Assembly (NCBI GenBank): GCA_029891345.1
Contig: CM056993.1
Coordinates: 224,139,924 to 224,203,923, forward strand
Source: Dryococelus australis
Taxonomy: Eukaryota > Arthropoda > Insecta > Phasmatodea > Phasmatidae
Length of the DNA stretch: 64,000 nt
Direction of reading: 5' to 3'
In this document: positions 1-10,610 of the stretch, one piece after another
Layout: each line of letters starts with the position of its first letter
Position numbering within the stretch: position 1 is the first letter of the stretch
The notes under the pieces: generated by a model
Database searches by the model: none
What the model was told of the DNA's origin: nothing
What the model saw: the letters and a program-made list of their open reading frames with translations, nothing else
Translations under genes and position numbers: made by a program

Positions 1-700
1 TCACCTTATTCCGCGCTGAGCTTAGTAGTTTCTAAAAAGAACAGCGGACTATGATTCTTAACTGACTTTAGAAAGCTTAATACTTAACCAGGTTTCAGTA
101 TCCGTTACCTCGAACTGAGAATATTCTAAATATGCTTTGCAAAACTTACACCATATCACCAGCTTAGTTTTATTTTCAGGTTTCTACAGCATACAGGTGG
201 TCAGAAAGAAGGATCGTTACAAATTAGCATTTAGCATAGATGGCATAGGACTCTACCAGTACAAACGTATGCCAATGGGGCTCTCAAATTCTCCACAATA
301 TTTCCAAATGTTCATTAAATCACTGTTAGGACCTCTTCGATGGACGGCAGCCGTATCCTATATTAATTATATATTTATTTTAGGTAACTCATTTGAGGAA
401 CACATTGCCAATATAGAGAAAGTTTTTGAATGATTGCGCATGTTCAATGTTAAAATAAATACCAAAAAGTGCGCTTTCACAGAACAATCAGTTAAAGTAT
501 TAAGACACATCATTACCCCACACGGTATCACTACTGACCCAGAAAAGGTACGCACTATTGAACACATGGCATTGCCAACCAACAGCATACATTTTTGGGC
601 ATGACTTTATACCTTCAACGGCATATAATGCACTACGCTAAGATAGCCCAACCACTCATTGATCTCACTGTTCAGCGTGACTACACAAAACATACAATTA
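1..700 (+). pseudogene. Ty3/gypsy reverse transcriptase, inactivated
   Basis: Pieces of a Ty3/gypsy reverse transcriptase (RNA- and DNA-templated DNA synthesis of an LTR retrotransposon). Frame 1 from base 1 reads SPYSALSLVVSKKNSG and LTDFRKLNT, the usual RT entry, with stops. It shifts at ~137 into KLAFS, YQYKRMPMGLSNSP and FQMF, the standard gypsy palm signature. Both catalytic sites are lost: the first Asp region reads SLVLFSGFYS, and the YxDD box reads YINYI. After a TGA at 431-433 the same frame continues with KKCAF, ITPHGITTDPEKV and a short connection segment to ~700. There a foreign repeat interrupts the element; RNase H resumes at ~1954. The 5' part (gag, protease, 5' LTR) lies outside the window. 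Domain identity is firm; the element is plainly dead. Confidence 0.9.
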
Positions 701-1953
701 AATTCCCTGACTTTTCCAGGTTTTCTCTTGTCTATCACATTTATTTTCCCTGACCTATACCAACGAAATAAAATTACACTTTTCATAAGTTTTATCTAAT
801 CGAATTAACTTACATTCTTACAGCTATCCATTTAATGAGAGGAATTTTAAGATTTGTGTAATACGTTGATATGAGACATCTGGTGGCTGAAGACAATATA
901 AAGGTCAGGAAAAGTTTTAGTGTGCCTGTCACAGACACAGGCGATATGACTGGGCTGAATTTATTGGCTGCTAACCGAACCTCGGCCAGTATATAAACTG
1001 AGGCGCATGGCTTGACGGCACAGCACAAAGTTTGGTGTGGGCTTAACTGTCTTCCGCAACACTGGTTTACACACAGTCACTGGTTTATCTGGAGTGGGCA
1101 TAGCCCGGGGTAGCTCCTGACTCGACAGCTGTTGCTGCTGAACTCGTGCCCAGTCCTTGGGCAAAGGTGGTGCTGCGGCTGGCGGTGCTTGTAGGAGCCC
1201 GCGGAGGGCTGCTGGTCTTGCTGGGCCGGAACTACGGGTTCGCTATACCCAAAGGTACATAGAGTCCCTGACGGAAGTCAACAACTGGATGCGGCTCGTT
1301 GGTGGTCTTGTAGGGAGGCTAAAATAGGGAGTGTGGAGGGACTGGGAGATGAGGCCTCTTCAGTTATCGGGTGGCTTGAGCTCGTTCCCGGGGGTTAGAC
1401 TGCAGAGGGCAGTTGACGCTGGGTTACAGCTCAGGTTGGACTCTTGAGGCAGTAGCTGCCTTCCTAGCTCACCACTTTGCACCACTCCTATGGGTGTATG
1501 GCATAACGGAAGGTACTAAAGTCAGCCACGCTAATGAAGCAAATGCAATGAGGATCCCTAGCTAGGTGTAAAGCCATTCGTGGCCGAGCCAACCGAGAGT
1601 CGTACCCGATTACTGCAACTAAGTTTGCAAACATTTTCATGTTTTATGAAATATCACTCCTTTGGCACCCCATAAGGAGCCTTTCTAAGATTGGTTTCTA
1701 GTTTGAAGTACACCACAAATACTGATGCTCCAACTCACCAACCGGCATTCAGCAAAAGTCGTTCTCACAAAGCCACCAATTGTAGGAACAACAAACATTT
1801 TTAGCACAGGAGAATTAAAAGTAATGTAAACATTTTAATGTGTACAAAAATTTCCTGATCCTCAGAAAATTCCCTGACATTTCCATTTTCCTTGGCTGTT
1901 TGAAATTCCCTGACTTTTCCCTATTTTCCAGGTTTTCACTGTCTGTAGCCACC
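698..1953. mobile_element. Insertion splitting the gypsy pol gene
   Basis: The gypsy reading breaks at ~700 and resumes at ~1954, so ~1.25 kb was inserted between RT and RNase H. The insert starts with the motif ttccctgacttttccagg (700-720) and ends with a longer version of the same motif followed by gtagccaccctg (1899-1953). The last 240 bp recur at 15985-16219. The reverse complement of the right end begins CAGGGTGGCTAC, which looks like a hAT-type terminus, but I find no matching left terminus or 8-bp target duplication. The middle (about 950-1620) is more GC-rich than its surroundings. It has a 67-codon open frame on the minus strand (961-1164) that I do not recognise and that may be chance. 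Confidence 0.65.
1711..1953 (+). repeat. Interspersed repeat copy 1, ends gtagccaccctg
   Basis: This stretch matches 15985-16219 over almost its full length. Both begin caccacaaatactgatgctc, share attgtaggaacaacaaac, agaattaaaagtaat and attttaatgtgtacaaaaa, and end ctgtctgtagccaccctg. The minus-strand translation contains VATDSENLENREKSGNF, a conceptual peptide often seen in repeats of this type. It sits at the 3' end of the insertion in the gypsy element, so it moved after that element had inserted. Confidence 0.85.
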
Positions 1954-2500
1954 CTGATAACAAACCCTACAAATGGGAAGATCTCCACCAAAAGGCTTTT
2001 GTACAACTTAAGTAAGCAATCCTAGCAGCGCCCATAGTACAAAATTATGTACAAAATTATGAGCACAAAAACAATATTATAGCCTGTGATGCGAGTAACG
2101 ATGTAGTAGGTGGTGCGCTCATGCAAGAAGACCCCTAACAAAGCAAAGAACAATAATTGCTTTCGCATCTAAAAAAACTATCAGTTAATGAATCACTCTG
2201 GAATACGACAGAATGGGAACTAGAGGCTATTAGCTATTTATGTAACCATTTTAGACAATATCTATACGGAAGCCTCTTCATAATTGAGACCGATCTAGCC
2301 AGACTCAGGTAATTACGAACGATGGCAGAGCACAACATTTGTATACAAAAGATGGCTATCGCACTCAGCGAATATGATTTCAAACATCACATTGCAAAAG
2401 GGAAATTGAATACATTGCCAGATGCATTAAGCCGCATTATGACCTACACTGGCGTACACACCAAAACATTACAGTCAACAACACAACATACAAAATAAAA
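1954..2500 (+). pseudogene. Ty3/gypsy RNase H, inactivated
   Basis: The gypsy element resumes with KPYKWEDLHQKAF, the tether that leads into RNase H, the domain that removes RNA from the RNA-DNA hybrid. Recognisable blocks in broken frames are IACDASNDVVGGALMQED (~2080-2130, first catalytic Asp region), TTEWELEAISYLCNHFRQYL (~2205-2265), IIETDLA (~2281) and the C-terminal GKLNTLPDALSRI (~2400-2440). Stops and shifts at ~2025, 2140 and 2305 show it is not translatable. Order and spacing match gypsy pol, so this is the continuation of 1-700. Confidence 0.87.
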
Positions 2501-3171
2501 TAACAGTACATCAAACAAACAATTGTACATTACTTTACAAAACCTTAGCCGAATGCATTATACAAGCACCTGACAAACACGAAGAAATCAAAAAGAACAT
2601 TGTTAAATTCACCACAAATCATTGGGATGAAATAAAGAACTACTTCAAAAACAAATTACAGTATAAAGACAAAGCCAAAGTGGCCAAAGCTATAGCCGAC
2701 AAAGAAATTTTCCTTGTGTATGCTATATGCAAAAATATAACCACCCTAAATTAGGTGAATATACAGGTAGTCATAGAAAACGGCCCCAAGAAGGTGGAGA
2801 CGTACTGTATAGACCCCCTTTTAAATTGAAAAATTATCATCATAAACAAAAATAGTCGACCACACATCTTGCCAATGTATACTCATGAACAGGAATATAT
2901 TAAAATTGATGATGACTCAATTTTACACTTGTGTCCTATAGTTGTTAATATGTCACCCTTCATAGGAGAATATGAAAGCGACCCTCATATCAGACAATTG
3001 AAACTTGCATTACTTCATCCAGAACAGGCAGATACCAAATACTGTTGAGTTAGTCATAGATATGGTATAACCGCAAACGGAGAAATTTACATTTACCTCA
3101 AAGTAAACACGCCGCAAGGCGTACGCTCATGTCCAGTACATCAGAAATCTAAAGCACCTAATGGTAAGTCT
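2501..3171 (+). pseudogene. Ty3/gypsy pol linker and integrase N-terminal region
   Basis: Sequence between RNase H and the integrase core, mostly in one frame with a few stops (for example ~2750, ~2830 and ~3047). It is lysine-rich, for example KHEEIKKNIVKFTTNHWDEI at ~2575. Towards the end it reads VRSCPVHQKSKAP (~3120-3160), matching the second half of the integrase HHCC zinc site that precedes the catalytic core; the expected second cysteine is not in place. The His pair is not clearly visible. Position fixes the assignment more than sequence does. Confidence 0.7.
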
Positions 3172-3666
3172 ATGGGTCAGATTACTCCAATCCCATCTCA
3201 GCCACTTTTGAAAACTTGGGCTCTTGATGCAAAAGGACCCCTCCCCTCCACTGTACATGGAAATAAGTATATTCTCATAATGACTGAGTACTTAAGTAGA
3301 TACATAGTCGTGAAAGTAGTGCCCTCCATAGACGACGTTACTTGTACACAGTTCATTAAACAAGTTATTTTGGAATTTGGATGGCCCGAACAGATTTTAA
3401 CAGATTGCGGCACAAGTTTTCAAAACAAATTGATAAGTCAGCTTTTCAAAATGTTAGGCATAAAGAAGTTGACAACCAGTACTTATAACCCAAGATGCAA
3501 CGGTTTAATTGAAGCCACAAACCGCAATGTAGGTGAACAGTTAACTGCATGTGCCAATGCAGACAAAGTTAATTGGGAATTATATGTAGATTTTATCATT
3601 TTCAACTATAATTCTAGCCTAAATACTACTACAAATATACACCCTTCTATCTTCTACATGGCGTAG
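3172..3666 (+). pseudogene. Ty3/gypsy integrase catalytic core
   Basis: A 164-codon open stretch covering the DDE integrase core (RVE fold), which inserts the cDNA into the host genome. The three acidic residues are in place: Asp in WALDAKGPL (residue ~23), Asp in LTDCGTSF (~79) and Glu in NGLIEATN (~115), with 35 residues between the last two, as expected. YNPRCNGLIEA is the usual NPQ.NG..E block with Pro retained. The Met at 3172 is only the first in-frame ATG; the domain was part of a longer polyprotein and the frame is open upstream. The stop at 3664-3666 falls inside the gene. This is the best preserved piece of the element. Confidence 0.92.
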
Positions 3667-4030
3667 AAGCTGCACACCCAGCACAGGTAGTAGCAGTAAA
3701 ATTACTCTGAGCGTGCCAACGACTGGTGTCAAAAATTAATGCAAGATCGTGAAACTGCAAAGGTAACTTTTCTTGAGGCCCAAAGGCATCAGAAGAACCA
3801 GTTTGATAGGACGCACAAACAAAATACCTTGCGCATTAACAATTACGCATGGGTGCGTAACCGTGGTACACAGAAGACACTCACACATCGTTATCGAGGC
3901 CCCTACAGGATGGCAGACATTTCAGGAGACTACAGTGTGCATTCAAGTAAACAAAACTGGTCCTCCTAAATTTGACTCTGTCTGCACCCGCCCCACCAAA
4001 ACCTGCCTTCGTAAAATAATTTTCCAATAA
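3667..4030 (+). pseudogene. Ty3/gypsy integrase C-terminal domain
   Basis: Continuation of the integrase after a stop. From 3739 the frame reads ETAKVTFLEAQRHQKNQFDR, then NNYAWVRN and HRYRGPYRM, the basic linker and the GPY/F module of gypsy integrases. A shift follows GPYRM, and the remaining residues to ~4030 (VCTRPTKTCLRK) are in another frame. No env-like frame follows. A purine-rich stretch before tgtcagg at ~4176 could mark the start of a 3' LTR, but I could not find its other end or its partner. Confidence 0.82.
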
Positions 4031-6653
4031 TGAGTGACCATTACGTTGGATTGGCTTAACTTACAGACTTCAATACATAGCCTTCGCGTGTCTCAGTATA
4101 TATAGATTTAAGGTTAATAATAGTGATATCACACAACCTGAAATGAGTAATAATTAGGTTATCTTAGGCAAGTAAGGGTGAAGCTGTCAGGCCCTGAGGA
4201 AAGGACCAATAGTTTGGACCTTATTAGGAGAACTGTTAATATACACATATAGAATAAAGACCACTAGGTCTATGATGTGAAACAGAAATGTAATACTTAG
4301 TGTGAGGTGAGTGCCTCCTGTAAACTATAACTGTATACTCAACTTGATTATATATTATGTAGGAGTATTTTAGACCCACATTATTATGTCATTTATACCA
4401 CTTAAATGTAGGCACAGTTCAAACTGTATCTATAGCTCTCAGTGTAAATTGAGCTTTTTGTATATATCGACTTGATATAATTTTTATTTTCCATATAAGC
4501 CTATTGTGTAAGCAAAAGTGAAAATAATTGTGTGATCCATTTTATAACTAGTAAACAGTAATCACAACTGTAAATAGCATTATTCTATGTAAACAAGATA
4601 TAGGTCTCATATATCCCCTTGATTTTTCTTAATGACCTCGACAAATAAACTTGGTCAACACCTTAGTGTGACTATTCATAGATCACCACCTAGTAAAAAT
4701 GCATTGGTTTTAATCATTTTGCACCACAGTTGGTAGTGCTGCGTATTTACTGTTTTTATGTGTATTAATATTTGGTTATATACCGGCCGGTACATTTATT
4801 AATCCAGTATGTATTTTATTGCACGTAGTTTATATGATAAAAATATTCTTATTGCTTAGTGTTAATCTATTATGAATTTTAGTACACATATTTGATATGG
4901 GTGTTGTGTATGATATTTGTAATCAATATTATTTGTGCAAATTAATTTGTAAAGAGTCGCGACTGTGGCGCTTAGGGTGGTGGGATACAGCCACGTCATC
5001 TGGCTATGAAAGCGCGCCCTAAGCAGTGTGTGTGAGTCTGCCGCGGTGTTTAGATGGTCGCGAGAAGTGTGTACATGATCGACCACGGAGCTGGACAGTA
5101 TTGGGAAGTCAGGTGGACGTTTAGCAGTATGAGACTATGTAATTTTTCCCCGGACGCGATGTGCAGCATGTTAAGCGAGCAAGTGAACGTCGCCGTAAAG
5201 TTTTCGGGAGCAAACAAATTAACTGTTTAAAGAATATTGTAAGAACATGCCAGACGTGAACATAGAAACGATGTTGCTATGTATGCCTGTCATGCGCAGC
5301 TCCTGCTAGTGAAATATGGGCCTAGTATCACAGACACGTAAACTTGATGCGGACATGCTATGTATGAAAAAGCTGCGTGTACAAGTAATATCCACTTTAA
5401 TACAAGTGTTACTGATAATCGCGGAAATAACTGTGAGACCGTGACTGGCAAATGATGGCTCGTGAAATTGAATTTTACCACGCTGGTTAAACTGCCCGTC
5501 TTACGAGGCTTGATGATGTGCATTTTAAAGTGTATGTGGAGTAACAGTGACAAACCTCAGCGGCCCGTGTTTTTAGCAACACTTCCTTGGAGCCTAGAAA
5601 AGTAACTTTAAACATTTCTCTGCAACTTGTCTTATGCAGGCGTTATTGCAAACCGTGTTTCATGTGGTTTGAGTGCTGGAAGCTGCCCGTGCTTTTGGTA
5701 GCGACTAAACATGCAGAATATTCCTGAGTGTATCAGTGTGATTCTACATGCTAGCGAGTGCAAGAAATCCGTGGATGATTGCAGGGAGGCGCCAAGGTGA
5801 ATGACCCATCAGTTGCTCTCCTTTTGGCAGCGTCAAGTGGGGCTGAGACTACAGTGAGCTGACATTGGGCAGCATGGACGTTCTCCGACGTAGCCTGGCG
5901 ATCAGGTGTATGGTATTCTGAATGAATAGTTTTTATTGTATGCAATTACGAGTAGAATCAGTGCCTGCAAACAGTCGTTTTGGTACAAAATAAATAGTGA
6001 ATCAAAGACCTTAGAAATTATGAGTAGTGAGACTTAATTTGCAAATGACCCCCCAATTTATGAAAGACTTGTATTGCTGTAACATGAATAATAGTATTTT
6101 TATTGTAGATATTTATAAAGGAAAGAGCTTTGGCAGAGACATTTGGGTTTTTCAAGTCGAGATCACTTTCTGCCCCATAGGGGTAGTTTAAGCAATATTA
6201 GTGTGCCGTGGTGTGAGGAAGATGTTAACACACCTGATACCCCTACAGGGTAGAAGGCGTCTCATCAGTATACGTGTAAAAAAAATAGTATATGCCAAGT
6301 ACAATGTCGTAGAAGTGCCAATTACATATTATTGGATTGCTTAAATAATTTATGGTGATTGTACTACTTAAATCAAAGACAATTTGAATACGTAAACATA
6401 TTAACAACCATATCATTCCTACGGGAAACCACTCCATGTGAACAAAAATTATTGTATATACATCCTAGTTCCTTGATTGTTTTACCCTTGAGGTATTTTT
6501 GTTTTATAAAAAGTTAGTATTTACTTGCCCAGCGAGCCATTAACCTTACTAAATATGAACTGTGTCATATGGCATTCGCCGCCATATACATCATAATTAA
6601 TTAACCATTGCAGTTCTTTATAAGGCAAATATAATTTTATGTAAATACATTAC
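4031..6653. other. Non-coding, probably gypsy 3' end and flanking DNA
   Basis: No frame here resembles a known protein; all open stretches are under 90 codons and overlap on both strands. Part may be the gypsy 3' LTR (possible start tgtcagg at ~4176, aataaa at ~4644), but no LTR pair is available in the window. About 4950-5900 is noticeably richer in GC and CpG than its surroundings, with no recognisable content. Confidence 0.4.
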
Positions 6654-6940
6654 TTATGTCATAACTTGTTTCATAGGGGATTATTCAAAATTTCTGGCAA
6701 CTCACGACATAAATAACAAATTTTAGCACCTATTTACGTTGTTAGATATCCACTGCCATTATTCTCAGAGCACTGATTGCAGATAAGAAAACAAAATTCT
6801 TTCTTTTCTTCCATTAGTGTTCCGAGAATAATGACGGCAGTGAATATCTAACAACATAACAAGGTATTAAAAGTTGTTATTTACATCTTGAGATGCCAGA
6901 AATTTTGAAAAATCCCCTGTGAAATAAGTTATGACACAAA
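6654..6940. mobile_element. Foldback MITE with ~120-bp arms
   Basis: The left arm (6654-6773) and the reverse complement of the right arm (6815-6940) match over nearly their whole length. Shared segments include tgtcataactt, caaaatttctggca, gttgttagatat and actgcc followed by attattctc. The ~41-bp spacer is A/T-rich. No coding capacity. The total of about 290 bp with arms reaching almost to the centre is the foldback MITE architecture. A target-site duplication is not clear; flanks are T/A-rich, so a TA duplication is possible but not demonstrable. Confidence 0.88.
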
Positions 6941-7892
6941 TTATATAAATATACTGCTTTCATGCACCAATGGCCTTAAAACCTTTCATTGTTCACTGTT
7001 CCAAACATGTATTTGATATGTAAAAAGACAATATCCATACCGCCCAGTAGATGTAAAATCGCTACATAAGTGTTTGTTTTTCCAAGGTGCCATTGCTGAC
7101 AAAAGAAGGCACAGCTGTTCAGTGCTACCGATTGTGTAGACACTTATACCATTCCCGTACGGGTGAGATTTATTAAGAATTATTAATGCTGTTATGTTTC
7201 TTATAATTCAGAGTATACATACATTGTTTTTTTTCAACAATATTTAATTAAAGATAAGATAGTTCAACCATAAGACATAAGAACTTGTTCATAGTTAATT
7301 TCTTCAAACTTAATTTCCCCTGACACACAGAGTGAATTAGTACCACACACGCGCACATTTCAAATCTCCCCTTACCCATGTCTAACGCCTAGTAACAGGG
7401 GATATTCTTGGTTTTAAACTTAAATGTGGCGCTGGACATACTTCCTTCTCTCCTGTGGTCCCGCTACATAACGTGCATAGGTATTACTGGTTAGTGGTTG
7501 ACCACCCTGTTCAACTTATTGCAATATAATTAATGTCAATTACCATGGTAAATTTTATAGCATCACTTATCATGTGTTATATTTCTTAAAATTGTCGTTA
7601 CTACCTGCCATGCCAATAATATGAACTTAAATATGATTGCATCATCATAACCTTTCTACTATATGTTTTCAACAATTCATGTTATAATTGTAAAATGTAG
7701 TCTCGAATTTAGTCTTGCGTTCTCGATACTGCCCTTCACTCAGTTCGTGCATGCCACCATTCGTTTCTGAGCCCTTCCACGCTAATTATGAGCTCCTCTG
7801 TCACTTCTGCTGCCTCAGACCTTACTCCAGGAAGCCTCCAACACTCGACTTCCACTACAGCAGCCGGGACGGCTGCATCCTCGAGCAAGGGG
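6941..7892. other. Non-coding, unrecognised
   Basis: AT-rich DNA with no recognisable gene, tandem array or long inverted repeat. If 7893 starts an LTR, the last ~200 bases (from ~7700), which are open in two frames and end in a purine run plus tttt (caagggggtttt), would be the 3' end of an otherwise lost retrotransposon. Confidence 0.35.
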
Positions 7893-8490
7893 GTTTTGTA
7901 GCGGCCAGAGATGGGCCACACACATTATTTTACAAAGAGCAGTGTGTAGCAGCCAGAGTTGGACCGCACACAATATTTTATAAACAGCGGTGCCTGACCC
8001 ACTCAGGTGAGGGGTATATATTGAGAACACAACGTGCCCCCTCCCCTTCTCCAAGATGCGCCCAGACGATCAGAAGCAGTACTACGTGTAATTGTCAGAG
8101 CCGACAATGCAGAGGTCCCAGCGAGGCTGAAGACGAAGGTATCACTCTTATCCAGGCCTTGAGTAGCTCATAGCCAACTGCATCTACTACCTCAGTGGTG
8201 AACATAATCTGGTTGGCATTAGGGCAAAAGGCTATCTATTGGGACCCTGTTATTCAGAATTAAACATCATTCAATTATCTACTGGCAATGATAGGCAGGC
8301 CACTATATAGTAACCTTAACATCATTCAGTATAAGTATGCAGATTACGCATAGAATTTAGAGTAAATGATTTGTATTGTTCTTATATCTGTAAAGAATTG
8401 TGATAATAAATGGCTTTTGTATTTAGAGATCTCACGAGTTGCTTGTTCTCATTTACCGTCGAGCTATGCTACTCCTTGCGACATTAATGC
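7893..8490 (+). repeat. Candidate LTR with internal 47-bp duplication
   Basis: A purine run at 7884-7893 is followed by tgtagcggcc, the layout of a polypurine tract and LTR start. A TATA-like gtatatattgag lies at ~8013 and a poly(A) signal aataaa at ~8406. The first 95 bp are a tandem duplication of ~47 bp (tgtagcggccagagatgggc against tgtagcagccagagttggac), which gives a 152-codon open stretch at 7715-8173 its repeated VAAR-GPHT-FYK peptide; that frame is probably not a gene. No second LTR, primer site or target duplication was found, so the call is tentative. Confidence 0.3.
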
Positions 8491-9639
8491 AAAGGTCATA
8501 GAAATACTTAAGTACAGAGTTGACTTAGCTGAAAACCTAGGAGTGAGTAAGGGCGGAAGGAAGATGCTGCAGAATGTAAAATGAAGAGTTTTCTAATTTT
8601 GCTGTTTTGACCAAGGATGCAATTTGAGGTGTTGTAAAGTAAGTGGTGAAGATTTTAGAGGTGTAGTTTTGAGGAATTGCTGCGGTTTGTGTCATTGGGT
8701 CTTCGCTCTTAGAGTAGGTATATGTTGGGACAGGCCTGTGTCCTCTTTGTGTGTACACTGACCTAAGTGTTTTGTCTTAATGCGAATGTGGCTGTGGTTT
8801 TGTATAATTTTGGGGCAGACCTGGACCCATTTCCTTATTAAATGTTGTGTGTTGATCCCAATGTTGAGTTAAACTAAAAAATATGGGCGATATAACCGAA
8901 AATACTATGACATGGGAAGATACACACCCTTACTTAAATGGATTATACACATTGAAGAGGAGTTGAAATTGTTTTTCTTATAAACATAATATTTGAGGAA
9001 AAATTAAGTTTGAGGTTATGGTGTCATTACTGTGACACAATAATTTTTTTTTAAATGAAAAGTAGTGTAATTATAAATGACCTTGCAGGTATTTATCTTG
9101 CATTGTGGTGATGTGTAATAGTGTTTTATTGTTGTATTATTTGCAAGTGAAGTATTATTGTATATTATTAGGATCTTTGTTGACAGTTGCAGGGTATTAA
9201 TGTCTATATAGGGATTATGTGTACGTGGAAGGGTACCAATACACATGGTTTTATTGATTTTTGTCCATAAAATTGTTACAATTTTCTTATTTAACACCAA
9301 CTACACCATTAATTAAAATATTTTGAATTGGATTTAGTGCAAATGTTTTAGGTGATACTTTGAAATGTAATTGATACACTGAGCTTACCACTGAATGGTT
9401 TTTTGAATTCCAGTGGATTGTACACGAATGGTTTGAATTTTAATTTAATGTAATGTAATGTGCTTAAATGGGTGTTTGAACTCTAGTGTCTTGTGTATAA
9501 GTGAATGATGCACCTTGTTGTTTTGTAGCTGCTCCATTGAGCTCTTGTATTCTTCAGTGACAAGTACCTTCGAGTTTTCTGGAGTTATGTGATGGTGTTT
9601 GTAATTTACAGGATGAATGTGACCATAATGCACTGAGCT
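8491..9639. other. Non-coding, unrecognised
   Basis: T- and G-rich plus strand (much 'tgtgttttgt'). No family-like translation on either strand and no clear tandem or inverted repeat. Nothing further can be supported. Confidence 0.35.
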
Positions 9640-10016
9640 CATGCCTTACATGTTATATTCTCGAGAACAATCTCGACAAGCTCCTCCTATCCCATTGACA
9701 AACACAAAGCCTCACAATAAGAAAATACTGAGTTTACAAACTCACTTAGGTTCTCACCTGATTTCTGTTGCCTCACAACAAACAATCTCTCACATGATCT
9801 CTTACCACTGGAGGATATAAGGCTTTGGTGACTCATTTTTTTAAAACATGCATAAGATCTCCCATCCAGCATGACAGCTTCTTCTTGTATCAACTCCAAG
9901 ACCAGACACTGACATTTGACAGTTAGGGCTTTTAGCAGAAAAGGTTCAGGATGCAAATTAAACTTTATCAAATTACCCACTGTAATTAAAAACTGAAGAA
10001 CAAGCACTGATTCCAT
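9640..10016 (-). pseudogene. Gag-like fragment of a second gypsy element
   Basis: A 109-codon minus-strand frame with the look of a gypsy Gag capsid C-terminal region: LFVVRQQKSGENLSEFVNSV followed by YCEALCLS, then after a single-base shift a continuation ELVEIVLENI to ~9640. The 'rq..gE.l.eFv....yCeal' spacing is typical of retrotransposon gag (capsid multimerisation around the RNA). It lies downstream, on the same strand, of the protease fragment at 10097-10250, the reverse of the normal gag-pro order. The element has therefore been rearranged, or two copies overlap. Assignment rests on pattern, not on alignment. Confidence 0.6.
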
Positions 10017-10096
10017 TGAGGTTAGGGGTGGAATTTGTACTCACTGAGTTTTCCACCCGCTCTACTGTAGCTCGCCCAGCTAAACCCTTATGCTGA

Positions 10097-10250
10097 CTAC
10101 GCCATACATTTCTGGATGTGCCCTATTATAATAAGCCTCTCGTCCAGCAGTCTTTTCACGAAGGAGGCACTGATCACACAATTAGTGGCTCCGGTGTCCA
10201 CTAAAGCTGGAAAGTTGTGTCGCCCAATACTGACCAGGACAGAACGTTTT
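10097..10250 (-). pseudogene. Retropepsin N-terminal half, inverted
   Basis: On the minus strand this reads FPALVDTGATNCVISASFV followed by a basic helix and a stop at 10097. DTGA is the catalytic Asp-Thr-Gly of a retroviral-type aspartic protease, which cleaves the Gag-Pol polyprotein. Only the N-terminal half is on this strand; the matching C-terminal half is on the plus strand at 10428-10610. Upstream on the minus strand (10241-10430) is broken gag-pro spacer, with possible zinc-knuckle remnants (CPRCPH at ~10360). The split shows an inversion with one breakpoint inside the protease gene. Confidence 0.85.
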
Positions 10251-10427
10251 CAAATCCAGCGTAGATTGCTCACATAGATCAGACTGGGACGGCCATGCTC
10301 TCAGAGATTGCCTGAGTGACAGGCGAGCCTTTCTGGAGAGGAAGTCCTTTAGGTGAGGGCAACCTGGGCATATACGTAGGGATTGTCAGCACCAGTCATC
10401 GGGTAACGAGGACTGACTGGGACATGT

Positions 10428-10610
10428 ATGGAGAGGCACTTGGACATGGCAAATGAAGATATTATCAGTAGTACCCAAGTTGTTAATATCCACTTTAAGG
10501 TGGGAAGGTTTTCATGGACCTTTGAGTTTTGGGTCTTACCCCACCTTTCTCGTGACCTTGTGGTGGGTCTGGAATTTTCTCTGGAGAACTCGTGCAACTC
10601 TGAACCTTGA
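10428..10610 (+). pseudogene. Retropepsin C-terminal half, plus strand
   Basis: A 60-codon open stretch reads VVNIHFKVGRFSWTFEFWVL then PHLSRDLVVGLEF. The 'hfkvg..swtfefwVlp.l..dlvvGleF' pattern is the second half of a retropepsin domain: the flap side and the closing GLDF-type strand, here GLEF. It is followed by the pol linker and RT in the same orientation, so this strand carries the original direction of the element. The missing N-terminal half with DTGA lies just upstream, inverted. Confidence 0.82.

Noticed and set aside
4176-5000. 3' LTR of the first gypsy element
   Set aside because: A polypurine-like stretch and tgtcagg exist, but neither the 3' boundary nor a partner LTR can be found in the window.
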